A stretch of DNA of 64,000 bases from Novosphingobium panipatense (GCF_002149965.1 NZ_MSQB01000006.1:160506-224505), one strand, 5' to 3'; counted from the stretch's first letter, positions 18,401 to 27,941 are shown. Notes: generated by a model from the sequence alone, not told the origin. Translations and numbers: made by a program.

Positions 18401-18424
18401 GGTGGCGGCTTTCATGCTGCCACC
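18401..18424 (+). terminator. Hairpin after TonB-dependent receptor
   Basis: GGTGGCGGC pairs with GCTGCCACC (one G-U) around a 6-nt loop, 12 nt past the stop. It lacks a T run, so terminator function is tentative. Confidence 0.45.
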
Positions 18425-18469
18425 ATCGAGCTGCGGCGGAGATCCGCGACGAAACTTCAGGCTAGTATT

Positions 18470-18495
18470 TGAGAATGATTTGCAATAGCATTGCA
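18470..18495. promoter_or_regulatory. Fur-like box before 135-aa unknown gene
   Basis: TGAGAATGATTTGCAA (18470-18485) closely resembles a Fur operator half, and overlaps the inverted repeat TGCAAT-AGC-ATTGCA (18481-18495). It lies 23 bp before the start of the small unknown gene at 18518. Confidence 0.55.
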
Positions 18496-18517
18496 TGGCG
18501 ACCTGGAGAGCCCTGCG

Positions 18518-18925
18518 ATGACCTTTCATTTTCCCACGCCGTCCGGCCCGCCCGCCACCCTGCCGCCCAGCCTTTTAGTGGATATCGCGCGCTGCTGGCA
18601 CTTTGCCCGGCGCGACGGCATTCCCCCGCAGCCGAGCCTAGCCCTTCGCCTCGACACATTCGACTGCACCGTCCTCGCCCCGGTGATGGACAGCTTCTGC
18701 CTGCTCTTCGAATCGGCGCTGGGCAGACCGCTGCGGACGGGCAGGTCGCATAGCCTCTCGCAGGACGAACGCCTCATGGTGGCCCTGCTCGAAGGTCCTG
18801 AACTCCGCCGGGACGTGCTTCCTTGCGAGGAACCGCGCGGAACCTTGCTGGACCTTGCCATCCGCTCGACACGCGTGATGGTTGCCCTGACGCTTCGGCA
18901 GACGCGGCGCGTGCGGGAACGCTGA
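18518..18925 (+). CDS. Unknown 135-aa protein behind a Fur-like box
   Basis: I do not recognise this protein. ATG 18518 is chosen because GGAGAG lies 9 nt upstream; a frame-compatible ATG at 18491 lacks such a site. The product is cytoplasmic by appearance: a Pro-rich N-terminus, a helical middle (DIARCWHFARRDG, VMDSFCLLFESALGRPL), then SHSLSQDERLMVALLEG and a basic end (LRQTRRVRER). Three cysteines (C28, C47, C58 approx.) are dispersed. A Fur-like site overlaps the likely promoter, so iron-responsive expression is predicted. It converges on the parA gene with a 3-bp gap. Codon use is normal for the region. Confidence 0.6.
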   Translation: MTFHFPTPSGPPATLPPSLLVDIARCWHFARRDGIPPQPSLALRLDTFDCTVLAPVMDSFCLLFESALGRPLRTGRSHSLSQDERLMVALLEGPELRRDVLPCEEPRGTLLDLAIRSTRVMVALTLRQTRRVRER

Positions 18926-18928
18926 CCT

Positions 18929-19771
18929 TTAACGTCGCCGATCGGCCAGTTTCGCCTCGATCGCGCGCCAGAGCCGCGCGAAATGCTGGGCAGCGGGGCT
19001 CTGCGGCGAATGCGCGCCTACCGGCTGCTGCTGCACGGCACATTGCTCCACCGCGCTGGCATAAGGAATCGTCGGCCAGTTCGGATTCGCCTCGCGCGCC
19101 TGCTTGTGCAGGCCGCGCCGCAAGTCGAGCATCGACAGCACGGGCAGGATGGGAGGATGACGGCGGGTGTTTCCGGCGATCTCCCGCACCACCAGATCGA
19201 ACGCCCTCGCCGACAGCGGCGACGGCGGCAGCGGCACGATCACCAGATCGGCGGCCCTGACCACTTGCGCGGAAAGCTCGTTCATGACCGGCGGGCAATC
19301 GAGGACGATCCGGGCGTAGTTTCCGGCCAGTTCCTCGGTCAGCTTGGCCAATCGCCTGCGCTTGCCGATGCGGACGAGCTGGGCATCGAGCGCGCGGATA
19401 CTTTCGTCGGCGGGAAGGACATCCACTTTGTCCCAGGCGGTACGCTGGATAAGGCGCGCGGGCGACCTGTCGCGAGAGAACACGTCTTCGGCCAGCCTCG
19501 AACCACTGGATTCCAGGCCGTAGAGAAAGCCCGAACCGCCCGCGGCGTCGAGGTCCCAGAGCAGGGTGGAATGCCCGTCCTGTGCCGAGCACCATGAAAG
19601 ATTGGCGGCGAAAGTGGTCTTCCCCACCCCGCCCTTTACGCTGTAGATGGCGATCGTCGCGCTATCGGATGCAACGCTGCCGGAACCGTCCGCGTCGTCC
19701 ACAGCGGAGAGCCTCGCCGGTTCCCGCGAAAGACCGGCTATCCGGGGTAACTTGTTCTTCTTTCCAGCCAC
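18929..19771 (-). CDS. ParA/MinD-type P-loop ATPase (orphan)
   Basis: A 280-aa ATPase of the ParA/MinD superfamily. The deviant Walker A motif is KGGVGKTT (K46 to T53), switch I WDLDAAGG and Walker B IVLDCPPV follow. The N-terminal 40 residues are a basic, variable extension. Such proteins position DNA or protein cargo by ATP-driven dimerisation. No parB or centromere-like repeat array is nearby and the gene stands alone between rpoZ and the 135-aa gene, so it is an orphan ParA rather than a plasmid or chromosome partition pair. Its cargo is unknown; control of a protein complex or regulation are options. Confidence 0.88.
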   Translation of the reverse strand: MAGKKNKLPRIAGLSREPARLSAVDDADGSGSVASDSATIAIYSVKGGVGKTTFAANLSWCSAQDGHSTLLWDLDAAGGSGFLYGLESSGSRLAEDVFSRDRSPARLIQRTAWDKVDVLPADESIRALDAQLVRIGKRRRLAKLTEELAGNYARIVLDCPPVMNELSAQVVRAADLVIVPLPPSPLSARAFDLVVREIAGNTRRHPPILPVLSMLDLRRGLHKQAREANPNWPTIPYASAVEQCAVQQQPVGAHSPQSPAAQHFARLWRAIEAKLADRRR

Positions 19772-19962
19772 GCCCGGATCGTTGCCGGACAGCCGCGATC
19801 CGTCAACAGCGAACCTTGCGCAGGTCAGGAAAATACTGCCGCGCGGCCCAAACGGGCTCGGCCCGCGCTTCCGCTGGCCGACCGGTTAACCGGTACGGTC
19901 GAGGAGAAGCGCGGGCCGATGCCGCAAGACTCGAGATCGAGCGCGGATTTCTCCGCTATCGA

Positions 19963-20307
19963 TCAGCCGTCGTAGTCGCCGCCCAGCGAAGTATTGCGGG
20001 TGGGCGCCGAGGCCGTGATACGCAGGGCTTCGGCCGACTGGCTGAGCGAGCCGATCTCGTCCATCTCGTCGTCGTCGTCCGGCAGGACGCGCTGCATCGA
20101 GGTGACGAGCGTTTCCTTGAGGTTGGCCGGGGTGACGGTCTGCTCGGCGATTTCGCGCAGGGCGACAACCGGGTTCTTGTCGCGGTCACGCTCGAGCGTA
20201 AGCTCGGCGCCGCCCGAAATCTCGCGCGCACGCTGTGCGGCCAGAAGGACCAGATCGAAGCGGTTGGGGATCTTGTCGACGCAATCTTCGACGGTAACGC
20301 GCGCCAT
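19963..20307 (-). CDS. rpoZ: RNA polymerase omega subunit
   Basis: A 114-aa protein starting [30 protein letters not shown], the classic omega signature, with [14 protein letters not shown] following. The acidic tail (PDDDDEMDE) and extended C-terminus are usual for alphaproteobacterial omega. It assists assembly of the beta-prime subunit into RNA polymerase. The longer upstream frame (to 20376) is unlikely because the family always begins at this methionine. It lies between parA and the alkylation-repair operon on the same strand but with its own spacing of about 80 bp from tag. Confidence 0.97.
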   Translation of the reverse strand: MARVTVEDCVDKIPNRFDLVLLAAQRAREISGGAELTLERDRDKNPVVALREIAEQTVTPANLKETLVTSMQRVLPDDDDEMDEIGSLSQSAEALRITASAPTRNTSLGGDYDG

Positions 20308-20385
20308 GGGCACTCCGTATGAAATCTGGTGGATCGGTAAACTCCGCCCGATAAGCGAGGGTCGGAGGAAAGTCAAGAAATCCGC

Positions 20386-20946
20386 TTAGAGGGAAACGGC
20401 TTCACGCCGAAAGCACTCGGTTTCGTGATCGTTGATGACGCCGACCGCCTGCAACCAGGCATGGACGACCACCGGCCCGACGAAGCTGAAACCCCGCTTC
20501 TTGAGCGCCGCCGAAAGGGCGTCGCCCGCCAAGGACCGAGCCGCGCTGCCGGTGCCGTCGCCCATGCGAGGCTCTCCGTCCACGAAGGACCACACGAAAT
20601 CGGAGAAGTCCTCGCCCTCCTCCGCCATGGCCAGAAAGCCACGCGCATTGCGGATCGTCGCCTCGATCTTGGCGCGGGCGCGGACGATACCGGCATCCGC
20701 CATCAGGCGCTCTATCTCGGCAGGCCCATATCCGGTAATGCGCCGGGGATCGAAGTCTTCGAACGCGGCCCGAAAGGCATCGCGCTTATGGAGGATCGTC
20801 CGCCAGGACAGGCCCGCCTGGAAAGTATCCAGCACCAGCTTCTCCCAGAGTGCGCGCGAATCGCGAACGGGCACGCCCCATTCCTCGTCGTGATAGGCCT
20901 GCATAAGGGCATCGCTTCCCGCCCAGCGACAGCGGTGCATCGTCAT
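20386..20946 (-). CDS. tag: DNA-3-methyladenine glycosylase I
   Basis: A 186-aa Tag enzyme. It opens MTMHRCRWAGSDALMQAYHDEEWGVPVRD, with the conserved Cys/His zinc ligands and the EEWG motif; FQAGLSWRTIL is the 3-methyladenine pocket region, and HAWLQAVGVINDHETECF holds the C-terminal zinc ligands. It removes 3-methyladenine from DNA as the first step of base excision repair. Its ATG overlaps the alkB stop codon (TAATG), so translation is coupled. It is the last gene of a repair operon: 2OG oxygenase, alkB, tag. Confidence 0.95.
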   Translation of the reverse strand: MTMHRCRWAGSDALMQAYHDEEWGVPVRDSRALWEKLVLDTFQAGLSWRTILHKRDAFRAAFEDFDPRRITGYGPAEIERLMADAGIVRARAKIEATIRNARGFLAMAEEGEDFSDFVWSFVDGEPRMGDGTGSAARSLAGDALSAALKKRGFSFVGPVVVHAWLQAVGVINDHETECFRREAVSL

Positions 20947-21587
20947 TATCGTGCCTTTCGGAAGGTGAGGTTGTAGCGCCAGGCGCCGGCAAGGGAATGA
21001 CGTCCACGCTCCACGCCGTCCAGGCCGTGGAACATCATGCGCGAAGGTCCGCCCCATACCACGACATCGCCGTGATGCACCCTGTGGCGCACCGCCCGGT
21101 CGCGGCGAGAAGGACCGCCCCACAGGAACGAGGCCGAGAGCCCCAGCGATACGGAAACGATAGGCGCGTCGTGGTCGCGCTCGTCCATGTCCTGGTGGAG
21201 CGACAGGCGGGTATCGGCATCGTAGCGGTTGACGAGGCAGGCGTCGGGCACGAAGTCCGCATAGCCCGCCCGTTCGGCAGCCCGCGCGGCAAGAGAGCGG
21301 AAAATGTCCGGGATCGCGGGCCACGGCTTTCCGGTCTCGGGATCGAGCGCCTGATAGCGATAGCCCCTGCGGTCGCTGACCCATCCGGTCTCTCCGCAAT
21401 TGAACATGGCCACGGCAAGACGGCCTCTGCTGCGCGTGGTCATGTGGCGAAACGGCGAGATCGCTTCCAGCCTCGGGATCTCATCCAGCAGGGCGCCCCC
21501 TTCGGCCAGTGCAAAGCCGCCCAGAAGCACGGCGCCGGGCGCAAGTGGCACCGCGGTGCGGCTATCGGAAAACAGGTCAGGCTGCAT
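20946..21587 (-). CDS. alkB: AlkB Fe(II)/2OG DNA dealkylase
   Basis: A 213-aa oxygenase that reverses 1-methyladenine and 3-methylcytosine damage by oxidative demethylation. Iron ligands H131 and D133 (LHQDMD) and H187 (MFHGLDG) are present, and the C-terminal RYNLTFR (R204, N206, R210) is the AlkB 2-oxoglutarate-binding motif R-x-N-x-T-x-R. It overlaps the upstream oxygenase gene by 11 bp and tag by 1 bp, indicating one operon. No ada gene is seen nearby, so induction by alkylation would need another regulator. Confidence 0.95.
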   Translation of the reverse strand: MQPDLFSDSRTAVPLAPGAVLLGGFALAEGGALLDEIPRLEAISPFRHMTTRSRGRLAVAMFNCGETGWVSDRRGYRYQALDPETGKPWPAIPDIFRSLAARAAERAGYADFVPDACLVNRYDADTRLSLHQDMDERDHDAPIVSVSLGLSASFLWGGPSRRDRAVRHRVHHGDVVVWGGPSRMMFHGLDGVERGRHSLAGAWRYNLTFRKAR

Positions 21588-22278
21588 CGTGGAAGATGAT
21601 CCCCAGCGTATGGCGCCTGCCCGAATGAAGCTTCGAAACCCCGTGCCGCATCGTCACGCGGTAGTCCCCGCGCGAACCGCGCTGGGGACGCTGGTTCACG
21701 GCGAAGACCACGCCGTCTCCCTGCCTCAGCGGCACGACGATCGGCCGCGACTGCATGCGCGGACGCTGCTCGGTCAGCACGAACTCACCGCCCGTGAAGT
21801 GCTCGCCCGGCTGCGAGAGCAGGACGGCCACCTGCAAGGGAAAGACATGCTCACCGTACAGGTCCTGATGCAGGCAATTGTAATCGCCCGGACCATATTC
21901 CAGCAGGAGCGGCGTCGGTCGCCTTTGACCCGCCGCATGACATCGTTTGAGAAAGGCCGCATGATCTGCGGGAAAGCGGACGGCCATGTCCATGCGCGCA
22001 TGCCAGCGATTGGCCACCGGTGCGAGGCGGGGATAGAGCGCCGCGCGAAGGGCCTGGACCCGGTCCGGCAAGGGATAGGAGAAATAGCGATATTCCCCCT
22101 GCCCGAAGCCATGCCGCGCCATATGGACATGGCTGCGGAACGGCCCATCCTCGCCATAGAGCCCGGCCACGGCCGCGCATTCCGGCTCGCTCATCAGGCC
22201 CGGAAGCACGGCCCAGCCTTCCCGGTCGAGATCGGCCGAGACCCTCTGCCAATCCACCTCATTCATGTCTTGCGTCAT
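21577..22278 (-). CDS. 2OG-Fe(II) oxygenase associated with alkB
   Basis: A 233-aa oxygenase that begins a DNA-repair operon. The double-stranded beta-helix has H137 and D139 in CLHQDLYG, a distal H212 in MRHGVS and R221/R222 as probable 2-oxoglutarate contacts; the block LLLEYGPGDYNCLHQD is strongly reminiscent of the proline-hydroxylase-like family found beside alkB or ada in Caulobacter and relatives. It is not AlkB itself since the R-x-N-x-T-x-R tail is missing. A role in alkylation-damage response is suggested by the 11-bp overlap with alkB; the substrate (nucleic acid or protein) is unknown. Confidence 0.85.
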   Translation of the reverse strand: MTQDMNEVDWQRVSADLDREGWAVLPGLMSEPECAAVAGLYGEDGPFRSHVHMARHGFGQGEYRYFSYPLPDRVQALRAALYPRLAPVANRWHARMDMAVRFPADHAAFLKRCHAAGQRRPTPLLLEYGPGDYNCLHQDLYGEHVFPLQVAVLLSQPGEHFTGGEFVLTEQRPRMQSRPIVVPLRQGDGVVFAVNQRPQRGSRGDYRVTMRHGVSKLHSGRRHTLGIIFHDAA

Positions 22279-22385
22279 CGGGCAGCTTCTAGCGTCATGT
22301 CCTGCGCGATAGCGCTCCGATCCTTGCGGTCAAAGCGGTTTGCATCGCGCTTTTTCGAAGCCCGGCGATCTTCGCAGATTGTTAC

Positions 22386-22410
22386 AATTATCGCTATTGA
22401 TTCGCATTAG
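22386..22410. promoter_or_regulatory. Fur-like site before second DUF4198 gene
   Basis: On the minus strand this contains CTAATGCGAATCAATAGCGA, with the AATGCGAAT core shared with the site at 11052-11074. It is 46 bp before the DUF4198 start and in the divergent promoter shared with the 2OG oxygenase gene. Confidence 0.5.
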
Positions 22411-22455
22411 TTTATGTGGCCAAGGGCGCATATGCTCACCATCGAGAAAGACGCG

Positions 22456-23277
22456 ATGACTTCCACCCACCGCCCCCTCCGCCAACTGAGCCTGACCGCC
22501 CTGCTCGGCGCTGCTGCCGCAAGCCTTGCCGCCGTACCCGCCCTGGCCCACTCGCCCTACCTGCTCCCGAACGGCTTCGCGCTGGAGAAGGAAGACCATG
22601 TGACGGTCGAAGCCTCCTTCAGCGAGCACGTCTTCGTGCCGACAGTCGCCATGCAGTCTGACGACTTCCACCTCGTCGGACCCGACGGCAAGGCCGTGCC
22701 CCTCAAGCCGGTGGCACTGCGCGATCTCTCGATCATGGAGGCTTCGCTGCCCGCCGAGGGAACCTATCGCCTGACCAGCGGCGAACGGCAGGGGCGCGTC
22801 GCCAAGGCCGCGTTGATCGACGGCATCTGGGAATTCGTCGACCCGCGCCGCCCCATGCCTGCGGGTGTCGTTCCCGTCGACATGCAGAGCATCACCAAGG
22901 CTGAGGTCTACGTCACGCGCGGCAAGCCGAGCGAGACGGCGCTCGCGCCTGTCGGCAAGGGTATCGAATATCGCGCGATCACGCATCCTTCGGCGATCCG
23001 CGCCGGCCAGCCCGCCGAGTTCGAAGTGCTGTTCGACGGCAAGCCGCTCGCCAATGCCGAAGTGGAAGTGGAAGCCGCCCGCGCCGGAGAGGTGGAGAAC
23101 GCCCGACTGCCGATCATCACCAGCGATGCGAAGGGCCGCTTCACCGTTACCGCGCCGGAGCCCGGCCTCTATTTCGCCATGACCCGCCACCGCGTGGGCG
23201 CCGCCGGTGCCCTGCCCGCGCGCAGCTACACTTACGCCCTGACTTATTCCGTCACCAAAAGAGGAACACGACCATGA
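22456..23277 (+). CDS. DUF4198 periplasmic protein (paralogue)
   Basis: A 273-aa exported protein with signal peptide ending PALA/HSPY (about residue 32), giving a mature protein that starts with histidine, as in the paralogue at 9090. Two beta-sandwich halves follow, with the DUF4198 blocks YLLPNGFALEKEDHVTVEASFSE, ADSRHA-like VFVPTVAMQ, and FEVLFDGKPLANAEVEVEAA. GAGAAAG precedes ATG 22456; the longer frame to 22414 has no ribosome-binding site. It overlaps the EF-hand gene by 4 bp (ATGA), so they are coupled. The Fur-like site upstream suggests an iron or metal role; a substrate cannot be named. Confidence 0.85.
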   Translation: MTSTHRPLRQLSLTALLGAAAASLAAVPALAHSPYLLPNGFALEKEDHVTVEASFSEHVFVPTVAMQSDDFHLVGPDGKAVPLKPVALRDLSIMEASLPAEGTYRLTSGERQGRVAKAALIDGIWEFVDPRRPMPAGVVPVDMQSITKAEVYVTRGKPSETALAPVGKGIEYRAITHPSAIRAGQPAEFEVLFDGKPLANAEVEVEAARAGEVENARLPIITSDAKGRFTVTAPEPGLYFAMTRHRVGAAGALPARSYTYALTYSVTKRGTRP

Positions 23278-23735
23278 AGACGGCCATCTGCGCGATGACC
23301 CTGCTCGCCGCGATCGGCACCGGCGCCGCGGCGGCCCACGCCGCCTCCCACGATCTGGCGACTTTCATCAAGGAGCAGGACCTCGACGGCGACGGCAAGG
23401 TCAGCAAGGATGAATTCCAGCGCGGCCGCGACGCCGAGTTCGCCCGCATGGACCGCAATCGCGACGGCGTTCTCTCGCACGACGAATATGTCGGCGACTA
23501 CAGCGAGCGCCTGGAGCGCGAACTGGCGCAGCGCCCTGAAAGCGAGCGCGCCGAGGAGCGCACCCGCCAGATGCGTCAGGCGGACGTGCGCTTCGGCGTG
23601 CTGGACAGCGACAAGAGCGGCGGCATCACCCAGGCCGAATTCGCCGCGACGGGCTGGGGCATGTTCCTGCGCCACGACACCAACCACGACGGCTTCGTCT
23701 CGGCCCAGGACGTTCCGGCAAAGGACGACGCGTAA
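23274..23735 (+). CDS. Periplasmic EF-hand protein
   Basis: A 153-aa protein with signal peptide (cleavage near AAAHA/ASHD, residue 23) and four EF-hand-like loops: DLDGDGKVSKDE, DRNRDGVLSHDE, DSDKSGGITQAE and the partial DTNHDGFVSAQD. The first three keep the acidic position 12, so calcium binding is likely. Pairs with a long helix (ERLERELAQRPESERAEERTRQM) between. It is translationally coupled to the DUF4198 gene, a pairing repeated in other proteobacteria with TonB systems. It may bind calcium or another divalent metal in the periplasm. Confidence 0.88.
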   Translation: MKTAICAMTLLAAIGTGAAAAHAASHDLATFIKEQDLDGDGKVSKDEFQRGRDAEFARMDRNRDGVLSHDEYVGDYSERLERELAQRPESERAEERTRQMRQADVRFGVLDSDKSGGITQAEFAATGWGMFLRHDTNHDGFVSAQDVPAKDDA

Positions 23736-23793
23736 AACACGAGCGGGGCGGCGGATCGATGCGTTTGTCGACTAACCGTCCCCGCTTTACCAT

Positions 23794-23883
23794 CGTCATC
23801 CTGAACTCGTTTCAGGATCCATTGCCTGCCATCAACGGCAGATCGTTCGGCAAGATGGATCCTGAACCAAGTTCAGGATGACG
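23794..23883. repeat. BIME-like pair of inverted palindromic repeats
   Basis: Two 29-nt units (23794-23822 and 23855-23883) are inverted copies of each other with two mismatches. Each unit is itself a hairpin (ATCCTGAAC against TTCAGGAT). A 32-nt spacer separates them. This is the structure of REP/BIME elements common in alphaproteobacterial intergenic DNA. It sits between convergent genes (EF-hand and dipeptidyl peptidase), where it could also end transcription. Confidence 0.8.
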
Positions 23884-23942
23884 GCGCGCTATGGCTTTGA
23901 CGTTCGATCCAAGGCAAGGGCAGGCGCTTCCCTCTTTCGCCA

Positions 23943-26240
23943 TCACTGAAGACTGCGGACGAAGAATTCCGACAGCCTGCGCGTCACATAGTCGATCGGC
24001 CCGCTAGAACGCCCGACGCTGTGCTCGCCGCCGGGCACGACCAGCAGGTCGAAGTCCTTTTCAGCCTTGATCAGCGCATCGGCGACCTGCATCGTCGAGG
24101 CGGGATCGACGTTACTGTCCTGCTCGCCCACGATCATGAACAGCTTGCCCTGAAGCCGCGCGGCATTGTCCACGCCGGAGGCATCGGCATAGCTCTTGTC
24201 GACCGGCCAACCCAGCCACTGCTCGTTCCAGCTGATCTTGTCCATGCGGTTGTCGTAGCAGCCCGCCATGGCGACGCCTGCCTTGTAGAAATCCCCGTGG
24301 AACAGCAAAGCATTGAGTGTGCTCTGCCCGCCCGCCGAGGCGCCGTAGATGCCGACGCGGCCGATATCGTAAGCCGGATCCCTGGCGGCGAGCGCCTTGT
24401 GCCAGAGGATGCGGTCGGGGAAACCGGAATCCTGGAGGTTCTTCCATGCCACATCCTGGAAGGCCTTGGAGCGATTGGCGGTGCCCATACCATCGATCTG
24501 GACGACGATGAAGCCGAGATCGGCCAGGGCCTGCATGCCGATCACCTTGTCCCCGCCCGAGTGATAGCCGAAGGGCCAGAAGCTTTTCGGCACGAAGCTG
24601 TCGTGCGGCCCGGCGTAGATGTTCTCGATCACCGGATACTTCTTCGCGGGATCGTAATCGCGCGGACGGACCACCAGCCCCCAGATATCGGTCTTGCCGT
24701 CGCGCGCCTTGGCGGTGAAGACTTCCGGTGCGCGGAAACCGGCTGCGGTCAGGCGGCTGATATCGCCCTTGGCGATCGTCTGGACCAGGGCGCCGTCGCT
24801 CGTGCGGTGAAGTTCGCTGACATTGGGCAGGTCCACGCGCGAATAGGTATCGACGTAGAACGCCATGTCGGGGGAGAAGCTGACGCTGTGGTCGGCACGC
24901 TCCGGGGTCAGCGGCGTGAGGTTGCGGCCGTCGAAATCGATGCGGTAGTAATGGCGGAAATAGGGATCCTCGCCGGGGTTCATGCCGCTGGCGGCGAACC
25001 AGATCTGACGCTTCCGGTCGTCTACCTTCACCACCTCGCGCACGACCCAGGCGCCGCTGGTGATGCGCTTCTTCACCTTTCCGCTGCGGCCGTCGATCAG
25101 GTAGAGGTGGTTCCAGCCATCGCGCTCGGAGGCCCAGACGATCTCGTTGCCAAGCCCGTCAACGTCATGCGAGAAACGGCGGTCGGCATAGACGAAAGTC
25201 TTTGCGTCTTCGGTGACGGCGGCATGGGCAGCGCCGCTGGCGGCATCGACCGAAACGATCCGCGCCTGCCCGAAACCGCGCCGCACATAGTCGAACTCGA
25301 CGCTCCTGCCGTCCGCACGCCAGCGCGGGACGGAGAGTTCATAGGCATTGGGGAAAAGGGCGGCGTCCACGATAGTCTGCCGCTTTTCGGCCACATCGAA
25401 CAGAACCGGCTGCTCCTGATCGATGGCATCGCCGGGCTTGGGATAGAGCTGGGTGCGCAGGCCCGGCTGCCCCTTGCCTTCCGGTGCCGCCTCGACGCGA
25501 AGCACCTTGCGGGCATAGCCGGGGCGAACGCGGTAAATCATCAGGTGGCGGCTGTCGGGCGACCAGGCGATAGTTTCGGGATCGTAGAAATTGCCCGATG
25601 ATCCATCCGTGCTGAGGCGCATGGCCTGCTTGCTTATGGGCCTGCTTCCGGGCGTGCTTCCGGCGGGGCGCACGATCAGGTTGTCGTCCTCGACAAGCGC
25701 TTCCCACTTGCCGTCGGGTGAGAGGCGCGGGTGATTGTCGGCCGGAACCGAGAGATCGCGCACGACCCCGAAACCGCGCGGGCGGCGCGGGTCTTCCTGC
25801 TTCGCGCAAACGTAGTCGGTCAGCGTGCAGCGCCAGCCGTCCTCACCCATCCAGAACTGGATGGTCTGGCGGTCTCCGGCATAGTCGAACGCCTCGAACG
25901 GCAGGCGCAGCGGCGCGACCGGACGGCCCAGCGCCTCGGTCAGCACGGAGGCCAGACGCTGCTGGTCGAATGCCGGACTATGCGCCAGTGTCCCGGCATC
26001 CACGGTCTCGAACGCGAAACCGCCTTCCACGGTCTTGCGATAGGAAAAGGCCTTGCCGTCCGGCGTCCAGTGCGCGGGCCAGGCCACGTCGCGGGTGAGA
26101 TATTGCCAGCTTTCGCGCAAGGAGAGCGAGCGCGCGATATCCTCCCGTGTCGGCGTTGCCCCGACTGCGGCCGAAATCAGCGCCGCGCCGCCCGCCATCA
26201 ACAGTCCGCAGATACGAGCACGGCGAGCAGAACGAGACAT
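23943..26240 (-). CDS. S9 family dipeptidyl peptidase (DPP IV type), exported
   Basis: A 765-aa serine peptidase. ATG 26240 is chosen because MSRSARRARICGLLMAGGAALISAAVGA is a clear signal peptide; the longer frame to 26303 would hide it and run through a GTATAC site. The N-terminal beta-propeller (DPPIV_N, about 100-480) precedes an alpha/beta-hydrolase domain with nucleophile in GIYGASAGGQST (near residue 633), Asp in GEQDSNVDP (near 712) and His in GGEHSVGR (near 740). It releases N-terminal dipeptides, typically Xaa-Pro or Xaa-Ala, in the periplasm. A GTATAC palindrome 37 bp before the start suggests co-control with the DadA/M24/APC locus, which could use its products. Confidence 0.92.
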   Translation of the reverse strand: MSRSARRARICGLLMAGGAALISAAVGATPTREDIARSLSLRESWQYLTRDVAWPAHWTPDGKAFSYRKTVEGGFAFETVDAGTLAHSPAFDQQRLASVLTEALGRPVAPLRLPFEAFDYAGDRQTIQFWMGEDGWRCTLTDYVCAKQEDPRRPRGFGVVRDLSVPADNHPRLSPDGKWEALVEDDNLIVRPAGSTPGSRPISKQAMRLSTDGSSGNFYDPETIAWSPDSRHLMIYRVRPGYARKVLRVEAAPEGKGQPGLRTQLYPKPGDAIDQEQPVLFDVAEKRQTIVDAALFPNAYELSVPRWRADGRSVEFDYVRRGFGQARIVSVDAASGAAHAAVTEDAKTFVYADRRFSHDVDGLGNEIVWASERDGWNHLYLIDGRSGKVKKRITSGAWVVREVVKVDDRKRQIWFAASGMNPGEDPYFRHYYRIDFDGRNLTPLTPERADHSVSFSPDMAFYVDTYSRVDLPNVSELHRTSDGALVQTIAKGDISRLTAAGFRAPEVFTAKARDGKTDIWGLVVRPRDYDPAKKYPVIENIYAGPHDSFVPKSFWPFGYHSGGDKVIGMQALADLGFIVVQIDGMGTANRSKAFQDVAWKNLQDSGFPDRILWHKALAARDPAYDIGRVGIYGASAGGQSTLNALLFHGDFYKAGVAMAGCYDNRMDKISWNEQWLGWPVDKSYADASGVDNAARLQGKLFMIVGEQDSNVDPASTMQVADALIKAEKDFDLLVVPGGEHSVGRSSGPIDYVTRRLSEFFVRSLQ

Positions 26241-26267
26241 GGGACGCGACCTTATTCGATGAGATGG

Positions 26268-26290
26268 ATGGAAATCGTATACGGTATTAG
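26268..26290. promoter_or_regulatory. GTATAC palindrome before dipeptidyl peptidase gene
   Basis: ATCGTATACGGTAT, core 26277-26282, closely matches the two sites at 3632 and 3808 in the GntR promoter region. It lies 37 bp upstream of the peptidase ATG. Candidate operator for the GntR regulator at 3864; inferred. Confidence 0.5.
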
Positions 26291-26344
26291 CTGCAAGACG
26301 CAACTTTCGCTTTCCCTGTCATGCGAAAACCGACGCTCCGGGAT

Positions 26345-26361
26345 GCATTAATTGCTAATGC
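26345..26361. promoter_or_regulatory. GCATTA-TAATGC palindrome in fumC upstream region
   Basis: GCATTA-N5-TAATGC forms a 17-bp palindrome, followed by CGTCGCAT. It shares the GCTAATGCG string with the iron-type site at 61193-61217. It lies 143 bp before fumC and about 105 bp before the divergent peptidase gene. A Fur-like role is possible but weakly supported. Confidence 0.35.
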
Positions 26362-26503
26362 GTCGCATATGCTTTCCTTCTTTCGCGGTTCATAGAAGCC
26401 GGGCGGCGCGATGATTCGCCGCCATTGAACCCCTCGGGGGGAGATCCTAGTTTCAACTTCGGGCCAGATACCGTGGTCCGGCAACGAGGAGACGGTCACG
26501 GCC

Positions 26504-27883
<1,380 letters not shown>

Positions 27884-27916
27884 TCCGGGGTCTGATCTGG
27901 TCGTAGGCCCGAACAA

Positions 27917-27941
27917 GGAACCGGCCTCAGGCGGCGACGTT
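27917..27941 (+). promoter_or_regulatory. EcfG-type general stress promoter
   Basis: GGAAC (27917-27921), 16 nt, CGTT (27938-27941): an exact match to the alphaproteobacterial EcfG (general stress sigma) promoter consensus GGAAC-N16/17-CGTT. It is 34 bp upstream of the 45-aa gene at 27976. Confidence 0.75.

Noticed and set aside
18929..19771. Plasmid-type partition locus
   Set aside because: ParA stands alone; no ParB, no iterons or centromere-like repeats nearby.
20307..20376. Longer start for rpoZ
   Set aside because: Omega proteins start at MARVTVEDC; the extension has no conserved residues.
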